Below the pieces are notes generated by a model. It ran no database searches, was not told the origin of the DNA, and worked only from the letters and a program-made list of their open reading frames with translations. A stretch of 64,000 nt of DNA from Eupeodes corollae (lineage: Eukaryota > Arthropoda > Insecta > Diptera > Syrphidae). Where the stretch lies: NCBI RefSeq assembly GCF_945859685.1, contig NC_079147.1, positions 196,089,174 through 196,153,173 on the forward strand, given 5' to 3'. This document shows, piece by piece, positions 12,150-22,240 of this stretch. A program made the position numbers and the translations under genes. Every line of letters begins with the position of its first letter. The stretch's first letter is position 1.

Positions 12150-13041
12150 ACAAATTTTTACCAATTTAAGTAGCATTTCATAAATTTTTACAAATTGGAT
12201 GAATGAAATTAATTTGAGAGATATCCAGAACCGAACATCAATTTATACCAAATTTGCGTACTATTTCTTGTAGAGCAAATTTTTGAAAAGATATTTGAGT
12301 CGAAAATCAATTTTTACCAACTTTTGTGAAATTTTCATTTAAGTTTTTATTTTTTGTAAAAAAAAATGTCAATTCGATTTTTCTCAAAATTTTTCAGAAT
12401 TTTGAAACAATAGTTCTTATAAGATAAAATTAGTTGGAAGCCATTATCTCAAATTTATTAAAAGAGTCGAAATAATTTTTTACCAACTTTGAGTAATGTT
12501 TTTTTTAGATTTTTTTTTATAAAAAAAAACTGTCCATTCGATTTTTTTCAAAATCGAACCAGATGTTAAAAACGGACAAATTTGTAAAAAAAAACGTCAA
12601 TTGAATTTTTTTCAAAAAATAAACTTGTTTTATATCAAGTTTCAATATATTATATAAAATTTAATTCAAGTCTCTAGCATTTTTGGTTCATGAGATATTT
12701 AGGGCTAACCAAAATGTTCGATTTTTTTTAAACTGCTATGGTAAAAAACCACACACCCAATTTTCTTGAGAGCCCTTTTTGCATTACTATCTGTAAAACA
12801 AATTTACTTGAAAGTCGATATCTCTACTGGTTTTTGAGTTATAGAAGACGAAAAAAACGTCGCGAACGTACGGACGTACGGACATACAGTTTTCCAAATG
12901 CACGTAAACATGCACGCACAGACATCTTTCTAAAAATCTTTTATTTTGACTCTAGAGATTTTGCAATGAAACTTCGAGAAATGTCAAAATTTTCAATTTG
13001 ACAAATCGGACCCGTTACAATAACTTCCTATGGGAAGTTAA
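12150..13041 (-). repeat. right inverted arm of the foldback element
   Basis: Reverse complement of the left arm. Tandem core TTTTTACCAA occurs near 12154, 12311 and 12479 (about 160-170 apart). Further out lie the counterpart of the left-arm block with AAACTGCTATGGTAAAAAAC (12729-12748), then TTTCTCGA-type sequence and the palindromic end at 13021-13040. The 87-residue open frame at 12738-13001 lies wholly inside this arm and is a chance frame. Confidence 0.85.
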
Positions 13042-14800
13042 AATGGTTCTTCGCTGAAAAGTGTAGTGTAAATTCACTAATTTTGTATGCTAATGAATTA
13101 TGGGTCAGACACCATTCCGCAAATACATCATACAATACAATAGTTTACCTACTGGATCAGTTAAATTTTGTTCTAAGGCTAACTCCAATTCACAATACTT
13201 AATTTGGAGTTCGAAACATTACCAAAAAGGAACAACCATTTTCATAAACCAGTTCATGGTAATTTTGCAAATATGATTGAACAAATGACAGCGAGTTTGA
13301 CAGACTTAGAACTACCAAAGTTCAAAAGGTCCATAATTCCCAAAATGAAGTTAATCTCTTTCGTTACATTAGTTTAAAATCAAAAACTTTTATCCAGTTG
13401 TTGCCGTTTTTGAAATTTTGTAGTTCAGTAAAATAACTTTGAACATATTTTAAAATCGTTCTTATTTCAAAATCAACAAAAATAGAAATTTTCACAAAAT
13501 TCTATGTGCCTATCTAAAGAACAGTTCAATACTCAACTACTACATGGAACTCGTCCTCAGTATGTTAACAGGAAACAGTCTAAAGCATATAACATTGCCT
13601 AACAAAATTGCAGTTAAAGTTCTTCCTTAAACTATCTCTATAAATAGAACTGCATTGTGAACTGCATATTTCTGCCTCGTAAATTAATATACCAACCACA
13701 CACACATGTGGTAGTAAGGTATACGATACAAGTATATATATGGAAAACCGGACAAAGCATTTCCATTTTGCTGCGCCATATTTCAGCCGGAAAAGTTTCC
13801 AAATTTTCAGAAACCAAACAAATATCCCAATTTGGCCATAAATTCCTTGTTATTCACACACACACTCAGAGAGCATACACTCGGACCCAAATGGCGTATT
13901 AGTGTAACATCCATTCATATACATAAGGGTGTTCGTTATTTCCGAAAATGATTTTTTTTTGAACCGTATAAAGAAATCAAAGTTTTATATCCAGAAAGAC
14001 AAATATTTTAGGCATTTTTTTTCTTTGGAACTGCATTTTTAATTTTTTTTTTAAGTAAATGTTATTTATTTCGATTTTTAAGGTTAATCAAAATTTTAAT
14101 ATTTTCCTTAAATCTTTTTTTCTGTCTCGTTCTTGAATGATTTACTTGTGACAAAGGAACTATATGGCAAGTTTGCATTCTTAGACAATTTCGAACTCGA
14201 GATTACATTACAATGGTCGAGAAGGCGAAAAAATTGGGTCTCACAATTCCGTCCGTATGTCAAACTCTCTGTCCAACAGCCCATTGGGTCGATTTAGTTC
14301 AAACTTTTTAAACATATTATATGGAATTTTTTAAATTTAGAGTAATAGTAACAGTTACAATAACAAATTTGTTGGTTAAAAATTCGAATTTTCTAAAAGC
14401 GCAATACTTTTTTAATTTTCTCTAAAAAATTGTTTCCTAAATTGGATTCTTTTAATAAAAAAAATCAATTTTTGTAATGCTTCAGAGGGGTCAGATAGAA
14501 TCGTTAAATAAAATCAAAAATTTTCATAACGAAACACGAAAACCTACGAAAAGAACACAAAACTGATACGGAATGGTTTTCGACTCAATTATTAGCCCGA
14601 GTCGAAATTTTGACTTCATTTTCGTCATTAAAATTCAGGTTCTCCGAGATTCAAAGAGATTGAAAAGAGAATCAGTTTGTGTTCAAATTTTGCTTCTCAT
14701 TTGAACCTAATAGTGGCAGATGTCGGACAAAATACTATGTTTAGGATCAAATGAGCACAACGGCACATAGCCTCAAATGGAACTTTTTCTTCTTGGCCAT
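13042..14800. other. AT-rich intergenic sequence
   Basis: Nothing recognisable apart from a short CA-rich run near 13855-13870. Confidence 0.4.
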
Positions 14801-14805
14801 AGCTT

Positions 14806-14945
14806 TTTCCTTTGTTCATTTACCCTCTGTCTTTCTCTTTCTCTAGGACAAGTTTATTAGACTCGCTCTCTTTCTTTTTTTTCTGTTCTCTTTCTTTCTC
14901 TTTCCTAGTTGCTTTTGCTCTTTTTCTCTTACTTTCATTCATTTT
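14806..14945. repeat. polypyrimidine (T/C-rich) tract
   Basis: About 140 bases almost entirely T and C on the plus strand, rich in TTTCTCT and CTTTCTTT. The open frame 14812-15030 across it (serine, phenylalanine, leucine) is a composition artefact. Confidence 0.8.
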
Positions 14946-15052
14946 ATTTATTGAGAAGCTGTTTTTAAAAAATAATTCTTCTTTTCTTTATTCCTTTAAC
15001 AAAGAAATTTTTACTAATATTATTGGTTAATTAAAAAGTAATAATTCTTCGT

Positions 15053-15255
15053 CAATGTCGTCTTCTTCGTCGTCGTTGTCATCGTCTTCGAGGGCGTCGG
15101 TCGTCGTGGTCGTTGTTGTCCTCGTCAGTGGTGTCGACTGTACGAGCTCCGTCGTTATCATTTCCACTATCACCAGCTCCATCCCTGTCATTTCCACCAT
15201 CATTGTTGTCATTGTCTTCTTCTTCTCTTCAACAGTGACAGCAAAAAAATGCAAG
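15053..15255. repeat. imperfect TCG/TCC/TCA triplet repeat
   Basis: Period-3 sequence of TCG, TCT, TCA and GTT triplets. Both strands therefore appear open (poly-Ser/Val on plus, poly-Thr/Asp/Glu on minus, 15027-15254), which is a signature of a microsatellite and not of a gene. Similar short GTC/TCG runs occur near 19130-19180, 40995-41025 and 50262-50290. Confidence 0.8.
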
Positions 15256-15599
15256 AAAACGACCAGGTAGGTTTATTAAGTATGAAAAAAGGACGACATC
15301 TATTTTCTAAGTTGATAAACCTTCATTTAGGACGAACTGAGGTCCACAAAATATGCGTAGAAAAACAGAAAGAGTTCTAAAGATTCATGTTGGACGAAAT
15401 GAGGATGATGAAAAATTATTTAGGTTCATTTTTCTGTATGTAGGAGCAAATAATGAGAAAAGATACTTTTAAGGCTCAGAATATGGCCAAAAATTCTGCA
15501 CTCTTTCTATTCTTAAGGATCAGTAAATTCCTTTATGTTCCTTGTAGAAAGCCAAGCATCTTATAAGTTTTATTTACAACAAAAACAACGTGGAAATTA
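15256..15599. other. AT-rich intergenic sequence
   Basis: No feature seen. Confidence 0.4.
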
Positions 15600-17105
15600 A
15601 AAGAAAGTTTATGATCTAATATGACTCCCATGTCTTTTTTTTTGAGTAACTGTTTCCAAACCAATTTCATTAATTAAGTAATCAAACAAAATGTATGATT
15701 TTCTCCTAAAACACGTAAAACTTTGACACTTAGAGACATTCAGAAAGAGTAAATTTCTATTACACCACAAAGACAATTCATTTAGATCCTCTTGCAATAA
15801 TAGACAATCATCAACAGATTTAATGGTTTTAAAATTTTTTAACATCATCAGCATACAATAAATAATAAGAAAATTTAAAAGTATCAGGAATATCATTTAT
15901 AAAAAGTATAAAAACAAGGGTCCATCAGGTGGAACTTACTTTGATAGCTTTAGATTTTAATTAAATAAGAGCTTATCCATTTAAAAAAAAATGATAATGT
16001 AATCCTAGAAAAGAAAGTTTTTGAACAAGAATTTCATGATTTACCCTATCAAAGGCCTTAGCAAAATCTGTGAAAACTTTGTCTGTCTGAAAACCTTTAT
16101 TAAAACGTTTTCCTACGGAATTACATAAAATAGTGAGATTAGAAGTTGTTGATCTGCCTGACACAAAACAATGCTGAGATTCAGCTATTACAGTTTTGGT
16201 AAAAAAATAAAGTTTATCACGAACAATCTTTTCAAATATTTTTGGAATCACAGATAGCTTACAAATTGGTGAATAGTTACATACTTTTTGTCTCGATCCT
16301 GCTTTGAAAATTGGAGAGATGAAAGATGTTTTCCATTCATCTATGAACTGACCAGTTCGCAGGGAAATATTAAAAATGAAGCAAAGGGGATATCGCGAGA
16401 GATTTTGCACATTTTTTAATGATCTGTCCAGTATTTTATTTTCATTAATACCTGTTAAGGCTTCAAATACTTCCATTATGCTTAAGTTGATGCTACCGAC
16501 ATCGACAACATTATGTGGTGAAAACTGTGGAAGTACATTAGGTGGTAAGAGAATATTCCGACTCAAAATAATCTGCAAAAAGATTGCATATGGTTGACAA
16601 ATCACTGGAAGTGCTGCCGCAAAACTCCATGCAATTTGGTAATCCAGTTGATTTTTTCTTTGTGTTAATATATTTCCAAAAATGTTTACAGTTAACTTTG
16701 ATTTGTGGTTCAGCATTTCAGATAAAGTTATTATATAAAAACTTATTAAGCACATCAAACTCTTTTTGTAAGGTTAAATACTTTTGAAGATTAACCAAAA
16801 TAGTTCTATCCTTTTTATAATTCTTAAAGACTTTATTTTTTCTATTTTTAAGATTTGATAGCATTTTGTTAAACAAAGGAGGGTTGAGTTTTTTTTTACA
16901 ATTTTTTTACAATTTTTCTTGGGCTTGTTTTAAATACAATTTGAATATGTCAAATACTTGAGTTAAATCTTTATCCAAAAAGATAGTCTCCCAATCAATG
17001 GAACCAAGAAATATATTCATTGCATCAAAATTTCCGTGTTTGAAATCATAGAGCTCAATAATGTCATGAGAGTTTGCGATATATACCAATAACGTATAAT
17101 TAATA
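15600..17105 (-). mobile_element. CR1/Jockey-like LINE ORF2 relic, 5'-truncated
   Basis: Read on the minus strand. At 17060-16915 the inter-domain stretch YDFKHGNFDAMNIFLGSIDW is typical of the segment between endonuclease and RT. Around 16650-16700 the conserved FWKYINTKKKS-type motif is recoverable in pieces. The longest frame (16758-15973) holds the RT fingers and palm: FIDEWKTSFISPIFKAGS, NYSPICKLSVIPKIFEKIV, QHCFVSGRSTTSNL and motif A FTDFAKAFDRVNHEILVQKL. After a gap, 15896-15609 resumes with a decayed YADDVK-like motif and DLNELSLWCNRNLLFLNVSK. Motif B (PQG) lies in the lost stretch near 15900-15950. Frameshifts and deletions make it inactive. The clade is judged from motif style. Confidence 0.85.
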
Positions 17106-17127
17106 GATAAACATACATGATGCGTGG

Positions 17128-17428
17128 TGTTATTTACAATTGTAAAATAACGTCTGTAGTAATATTTATAATAGTAATAGTGCAATACTAGCATGTAAGC
17201 GTAATAATAAGTAGTAAGTAAGTAATTGTTAAGCAGTGGCAACACTTAAGTAGTATGTAAGTAAATGTTAAACAGTGGCAACACTTATAAAAGAATGCAA
17301 GATGAAAATAAAAGAGAAGCGGGGCAGTTGGTGACCGACCGCCAAGAAAGTAAGTTGTTCTTTATTTCGTTCACCGACTATTAGTTGTCTTTTAAATATC
17401 TGTGCCTAAACGTCTTTTTTAAGTTACA
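17128..17428 (+). repeat. possible solo LTR with internal 39-bp duplication
   Basis: Begins TGTTATTTACAA and ends near AAGTTACA, giving TGT...ACA ends. A TATA-like CTTATAAAAG sits at 17284-17293, followed by AAAATAAAAG (a polyadenylation-type signal) and a GC-richer stretch GTGACCGACCGCC, an order common in LTRs. A 39-bp unit containing CAGTGGCAACACTT is duplicated, with copies at about 17232 and 17271. No second LTR, primer-binding site or gag/pol frame was found next to it, and no clear target duplication. It could equally be an unrelated promoter-like sequence. Confidence 0.3.
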
Positions 17429-17970
17429 AATTCAATGATTTTGGCATGGCATAAGGATGATTTCACATCAAAACGTTTAAGCCTACACGTTTTTGATTTT
17501 TTTTTAATTTCTAGAAATCAGTCTTTCGCTGATGAAAACACTTCTTATAAAAATATAATAGGTATTTTTATAACAAAAAGTAAAACCTGCATTGTAATTT
17601 ATTAGATGTACTGAATATCTCTTAATAAAAAATTACTCAACCTTTAAAGTTATTTAAAGAGAAAAATGTGGTTTTAAAAAAACATCATTTGTGTTTTGCA
17701 TACCAGTTTCTTTATAAGTTTTTTTTTCTAACTATCTCGAAGAAAAGTAGCCGTACTCAAAAACAATTATAATACAGTATTGACAAGCAACCAAATATTC
17801 AATAAACGATTTTTAAAAAGACATAATTTTGCAATAAATATTTTTAAAAAATGTAAGAAAGTACACTTTTTCGTAAATAAAAAAATAAAATGTAATTGAA
17901 ATAAATTTTTAACATAGTATAATCCCATTTTAAATAAAATAATAAAATTTTAATACTTATTTTTAATAAA
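17429..17970. other. AT-rich intergenic sequence
   Basis: No feature seen. Confidence 0.4.
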
Positions 17971-18415
17971 ATTAAATTGTTCAACGACCTCATCCCCGGC
18001 GACAAAATGTTCTCCGACACCTTCAAAATGAAGCTCTTCTATGATGTAATTTACGAATTCTTCGGATTTCTAGTCATTTGGTCCTAGGATCTGCCGAAGA
18101 AGCCGGCCAAGGCACCAAAACCAATTTCGAAACTGGAGTAGAGTGCTTTGCTTTTGCCGATAAAAGCCCTATACTCTTTACTTTTAGGACTAAATGAAGT
18201 AGCTCGTAGTGCTCGCACGACTAAGTGCATATTTTCAAGACCAACATAAGCAAAGTCATGAAGAAAATATTGGAGCGTTTCAAGGACTTGAAATTCTTCA
18301 CCGGCGAATCTATGGTCTGCGATGGTATGGTGGTTATGTTTGAATATCGCGATATCAATGGAAAGTGTACACCTGTTTTCATGTTCTATAAACACGTCTT
18401 GAAGAGAAGTAATTA
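17971..18415 (+). pseudogene. Tctp: processed pseudogene of translationally controlled tumour protein
   Basis: The functional protein is a small conserved cytosolic protein that acts in growth control and calcium and small-GTPase interactions. Here the N-terminus reads KLFNDLIPGDKMFSDTFKMK and continues DVIYEFFG. The start codon position at 17971-17973 is ATT, so the ATG is lost. The middle keeps AEEAGQGTKTNFETGV and ECFAFADK, with a stretch between them (the conserved VVLNHRL region) deleted and a stop at about 18194. The C-terminal half is well kept: IFKTNISKVMKKILERFKDL, KFFTGESMVCDGMVVMFEYR and VFMFYKH. There are no introns and the flanks hold transposon debris, which fits a reverse-transcribed mRNA. 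A frameshift near 18080 and the stop exclude function. The opposite-strand 121-residue frame is its shadow. Confidence 0.88.
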
Positions 18416-18606
18416 TATGGTAAGCACAATGACAATATACATATATCATGATAATAAATTATAAAAATAAAACAATAAATATACATTACATTTCACACTA
18501 CACAGCACCTTGAGCAACTAGGCTATGTAAGGTGAAAACAACACAAGACATTAATACAAGACAGAAGGACAGAAGAGAAAGAACAACAGAAAGAAAGAAA
18601 CACATG
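18416..18606. other. spacer between the Tctp and 5S pseudogenes
   Basis: A-rich at 18450-18480 (possible remains of a poly(A) tail or 3' UTR of the Tctp retrocopy), then purine-rich AGAAAGAAAG sequence that would read as a T-rich tract downstream of the 5S pseudogene on the minus strand. Confidence 0.4.
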
Positions 18607-18725
18607 ACAACAGCACGCGGTAGGTTTCGAGACGGTCCTCCATCTTTCTACTAACCACTCTCACTGATGGTTGATTTCGGTGATCGATGGGAACCGAAGC
18701 TTTATCAGTGACTAGGCCGTTGCCA
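18607..18725 (-). pseudogene. 5S rRNA pseudogene or 5S-derived SINE head
   Basis: The reverse complement aligns end to end with animal 5S rRNA. It begins GGCAACGGCC (5S: GCCAACGACC), contains the invariant block GATCACCGAAAT, then GGTTAGTA, AGATGGAGGACCG and ends CTACCGCGTGCTGTTG. I judge about 70 per cent agreement over roughly 118 bases. The internal promoter region is uneven: the box A area (AACCATCAGTGAGAG) is badly altered, while the box C area (GATGGAGGACC) is better kept. This suggests a dead retrocopy; a 5S-derived SINE is the alternative and would require a conserved body downstream on the minus strand. Confidence 0.8.
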
Positions 18726-18804
18726 AACAATAAATATAATATGACTTGGGATGACAGTCAATTTGACTATCAAAAAATTTATAGTCAACAATCACCTTAG
18801 CCGA

Positions 18805-18895
18805 TTCCACCCCAGTACTCACACACAGGAATGGTTAAGAGTTGTAAGTCGCCAGGCCCTAGTTCTCAACAGATTGTTCCGCCAGTATTTATTTA
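18805..18895 (+). repeat. tRNA-derived SINE, copy C (3' end only)
   Basis: Holds TACTCACACACAGGAATGGT, TAAGAGTTGTAAGTCGCCAG and GCCCTAGTTCTCAACAGATT followed by GTTCCGCCAGTATTTATTTA, i.e. the last third of the SINE seen in full near 54.8 kb, ending in a T/A-rich tail. Confidence 0.8.
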
Positions 18896-19104
18896 GACAA
18901 TACTTTTTGGTTTTTGGTAAGCCTCTTAAAACAAAAAGAAAATTTGAAAATTTACGAACACCCTAATATATTGTATACACACAATAGATTCCCAAAAAGG
19001 AGTTAAGAGTTAGGAGTTTCCTTATGGCTATAACCGACTATAATATAACAAGGTCACCGTCACATCCTGGCAGACTGTTTTACTACAAGTTGTGCTTTTG
19101 GGAA

Positions 19105-19370
19105 TACAAGGGTGTCTTCGTTGCTCATCGTTCGGTCGTTCGTCGTCGTTGTCGTAGTTTTGGTCATGATCGTGGTCGTAGTTGTTAGGCGGGCGGCGAG
19201 ATGGTTTATCTTCATTCTATATAAAGGGAAAACCTATCTATTGTGTCCTCGTCCAACTGGTATTGGAGCAGTCAAAGTAGTTGAGCAAACGAGTGAGTGT
19301 TGTGTGCTACCAGAAGTAGAAGTAGCATTAGCAGTAGCAGAAGCAGGAGCAACAGCATCTGTTGTATAGC
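19105..19370 (+). other. GTC-triplet-rich stretch with a TATA-like motif
   Basis: A locally GC-rich segment: GTC/GTT triplets at 19128-19190, a clean TATATAAAG at about 19217-19226, and CAG/AGCAGTAGCAG repeats at 19318-19355. The arrangement resembles a promoter with a repeat-bearing 5' leader, but no downstream coding exon is recognised. The 85-residue open frame across it is poly-Val from the triplets. Confidence 0.3.
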
Positions 19371-21079
19371 GGTTAAGGTTTAAGGAGTAACTCTCTTAGG
19401 GTTCCACCTCTCAATTTCAGGATGTCATCGTTTCACAAATTGAATTACTTTTGTTTTGGCTTTGACTTTGGCAATGGTACTTTTCAAATCTATATCGTTT
19501 GTCGTTGTAGTTGTCGTTGTCGTAGATCCCGTCGAACGATAGCCTTAACCCAAAATAGAGACAGGATATTCAAATTTCCCACGTACCAATTCAAATATTC
19601 ACAACGATATGGCTTGAGTTCATAATATAGTTATATAAGTCAATTGTATTAGTGTATGTGAGTGTATTTTGTTCAACTTTAGTCTAAAAAGTTTTGGTTT
19701 GAATGCGAGACGACTAACTCTTTATAACTCTGACTTTTACTCTGAGTCTGGGTTAGTTGCATTAAGCAATTTTGCTTTTTGACAGAATTCATGTTGATTC
19801 CTTTAATTGGTACAGTTTGGTGTTTTATTTTTGTAAGGTTTTTTCTTTGCAATCCGAAAAGGTTTTTAATCTGCTTTGGGATTTTATGGTTTTAACAGAG
19901 AATTTTGAGAGATATATTTCGATTTAGAGGGAAAAAAGCTGACACATTGGTTAGTATTTTCTTGTGAATTTGGAGTAGAAGCTACATATGTATGCCTGAT
20001 GCATGATTTGAAATTTTTTTAGGCAGTCTGAAACTGAAAACCTTTGTATATTATTTTAAAAAGATACATTTGACTATTGATTGATTAATTTTAAGTTTTT
20101 GATTAATGGAAACAAAAATAAAATCGAATTGATTTATTTTCATTTTTTTAACTGGTTTGAAACTGAGTTAAATATTTAATTTGAAAGCAGTTGTTGGTTT
20201 CTCATTTTGACCGAAAAAAAACAAAACGCAAATACAAATAAAATGATCAAGAATATAGTAGCAGCAGCCTTGAAAGAAGATTAATTTAAATGAAAAAGTA
20301 ACAAAAACAAATATTAATTTTTTTCTTTTTTTGCGTTTTTATATTCTTATTCAAATAAATAAAATGTCCTATTTTTTAAATTGAATATGTTGACATTTCT
20401 CTATGGTTATAATTCTCAATTAATATTTCTTAAAAAGCTATCTTCAACATATTCAATATGTCAAAAACGAGCGAATGAAAAAATTAAAAAGACTTTGAGA
20501 TGCATTTAAGGAACTTCAAAAATTTACAAACTTATTATTTTATTTATTTTAACTTCATAATAGAAGAACCAGGATGGAAAATAACTTATCTGAAGATAAG
20601 AAAGAGGCATGTATGTTTAAATTGTAAAGCGATCGCCTATTTGTTGTGTGTTAGGTAGGTGTCTAAAAAGAATAAGGAATAGTTCATTGGCGTGCTCAGC
20701 TTTATGCAGATAGATAGAACAATGTTTATGATAAAAATGAAGGAAATTTATTGGTGGTAGAAGGTGCTTACTACAATCCAATCAATCAATCAATACAATC
20801 CCTCTTTCTCACAAGTTTTCAGCTAAAAAATGGAGTTATTACGTTCAATTTAATTTGTTCGTTTAAGTACAAGAAATTGCTATTCATGTGTTGTTTACAG
20901 TCAGGCTCCTGTGCGTTTTGGATTTTAGTTATGAAGGGACACGTAAGCAGTAGTTGTAGAGGTTGTACGTTTCTTTAACTAGTACTAAGTATTTATTCTT
21001 TGAATATATGCGAAACAACCTTATTCTTAATATATAATATTTTAAAATCATATATACAAAGGTGATGTTCAAATAGTAG
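19371..21079. other. AT-rich intergenic sequence
   Basis: No gene or repeat element recognised. A short (ATCA)n run lies near 20780. Confidence 0.4.
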
Positions 21080-21537
21080 ACATGTGCATTCAAGAGGACA
21101 CAAGCGTCCACAGGTTTTTCTCAAACCAACCTCTGTCTATCAACTTCTACTCTCACCTCCCCGCGGTGAAAATCGGGTGCCTAGTACCTCAATTGGAGAT
21201 TGGGTTCCAACCCCAGTGGAAAGTTGTGGGGGGAAGCAAACGAGAGAGGTGGGGAGAGTTGTTTCCACTAAGGCACCTCTCTTTATCCAGGCGGCAGTGG
21301 AAGATGGAATCAAAGGTGGCGTCTACAGTTCCAGTAAGGTTGAACTACTTAGTGAACACCTTATAGGGCTTTTTCGACTTATTTGTAGCCCAGGCCTATA
21401 AGGAGATGTTTTATCCGGCTCCCCATCCTTGGAGTTATACTTAGGATATGGCCCACCAGGTTAAGGGTTGTGCGTCGGTGTGACTTCCCGGCCACGTAAA
21501 AGCATTCATAGTTGCGAAGCACCAACAAACCTCGGAT
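21080..21537 (+). promoter_or_regulatory. 5' leader of RTE copy 1
   Basis: About 460 bases, GC-rich, preceding the endonuclease ATG. Two overlapping open frames (21082-21366 and 21084-21401) cross it without recognisable motifs, so it is treated as an untranslated leader carrying the element promoter. The exact 5' end is uncertain. Some insect RTE leaders start with an HDV-like ribozyme; I could not fold this one reliably. Confidence 0.5.
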
Positions 21538-22240
21538 ATGGACGGATTTACTGTTGACAATCAACGCAAAAGAATAAATGACAACGAACTTCGGATATAC
21601 ACGTTTAATGTTAGGTCCCTTAACAGACCACGTGCGGCCAATGAATTAGCGGAGGCCCTAGACCTCTATAAAGCAGACATCTACGTCATCCAGGAAATAC
21701 GATGGGATGGGCCGGTCAAAAAGAGGAAGAAAAACTGCGATATTTACTATGGTGACTGCTACCACGAAAAAAAACCCTCTTATTTGGATGCGGCTTTGTC
21801 ATTGGAGCCAGACTAAGGCAAGAAGTCTTAAGCTATAGGTGCATCAATGAGCGCCTCATGACCATACGCATCAAGGCTAAGTTCGGCAACATTAGCCTGA
21901 TATGCCCGCACGCCCCCACAGAAGAGAAAGATGACAACACCAAAGATATGTTCTTCGAGCTCCTAGACAAAACATATGAGCAGTGCCCTAGCTACGATAT
22001 TAAAATTGTCCTGGGCGATTTTAATGCCAAGCTTGGAAGGAAGACATTTTTGGAGGAATTATCAAAAAAAACAGCCTGCACGACAACACTTCCGACAACG
22101 GATTCAGGGTCATAGATTTTGCTGCGGGGCGAAAGCGTAGCTAGTATGCGTTTTCCACACCTCAACATCCACAAAGGAACTTGGAGTTCCCCAGATCAAT
22201 CTACCGTCAACCAGATTGACCATATTGCGACACGCTTCCA
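21538..22240 (+). pseudogene. RTE copy 1 endonuclease domain
   Basis: Would nick the target DNA to prime reverse transcription. Start at the ATG at 21538. Motifs: RIYTFNVRSLNRPRAANELA, IYVIQEIRWDG (metal-binding Glu), then after a frameshift in an A-run near 21770 the frame GFVIGARLRQEVLSYRCINE and MTIRIKAKFGNISLICPHAP, KIVLGDFNAKLGR (catalytic Asp-Asn pair) and after a second frameshift near 22060 the STVNQIDHIATR region with the DHI motif. At least two frameshifts break it. Confidence 0.88.

Larger units (their letters stand above)
8405..13041. mobile_element. foldback-type element with long inverted tandem-repeat arms
   Basis: Both ends carry the near-perfect palindrome TAACTTCCCATAGGAAGTTA (8406-8425, and its complement at 13021-13040). 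Next inward on each side come closely matching blocks, for example ATTTGTCAAATTGAAAAT and GACATTTCTCGA, then a shared region with ACCATAGCAGTTT and TTTTGGTTAGCCCTAAATAT, then tandem units of about 168-170 bp with the core TTGGTAAAAATTGA. The arms are thus about 0.9-1.0 kb inverted repeats. The termini are flanked by or include TTAA on both sides, compatible with a TTAA target, but this cannot be separated from the palindrome itself. The interior holds a BovB/RTE-type LINE relic and no recognisable transposase. I do not recognise the family. Confidence 0.75.

Noticed and set aside
12738..13001. 87-residue frame with RRRKKRRERTDVRTY
   Set aside because: It lies wholly in the non-coding right arm of the foldback element, and the matching left arm does not conserve the frame.
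15027..15270. Open frames on both strands with poly-Thr/Asp/Glu or poly-Ser/Val
   Set aside because: They come from a triplet microsatellite; both strands are open because of period 3, and no initiation context or homologue is seen.
18084..18449. 121-residue minus-strand open frame
   Set aside because: It is the antisense shadow of the Tctp pseudogene, whose plus-strand residues match the conserved protein.
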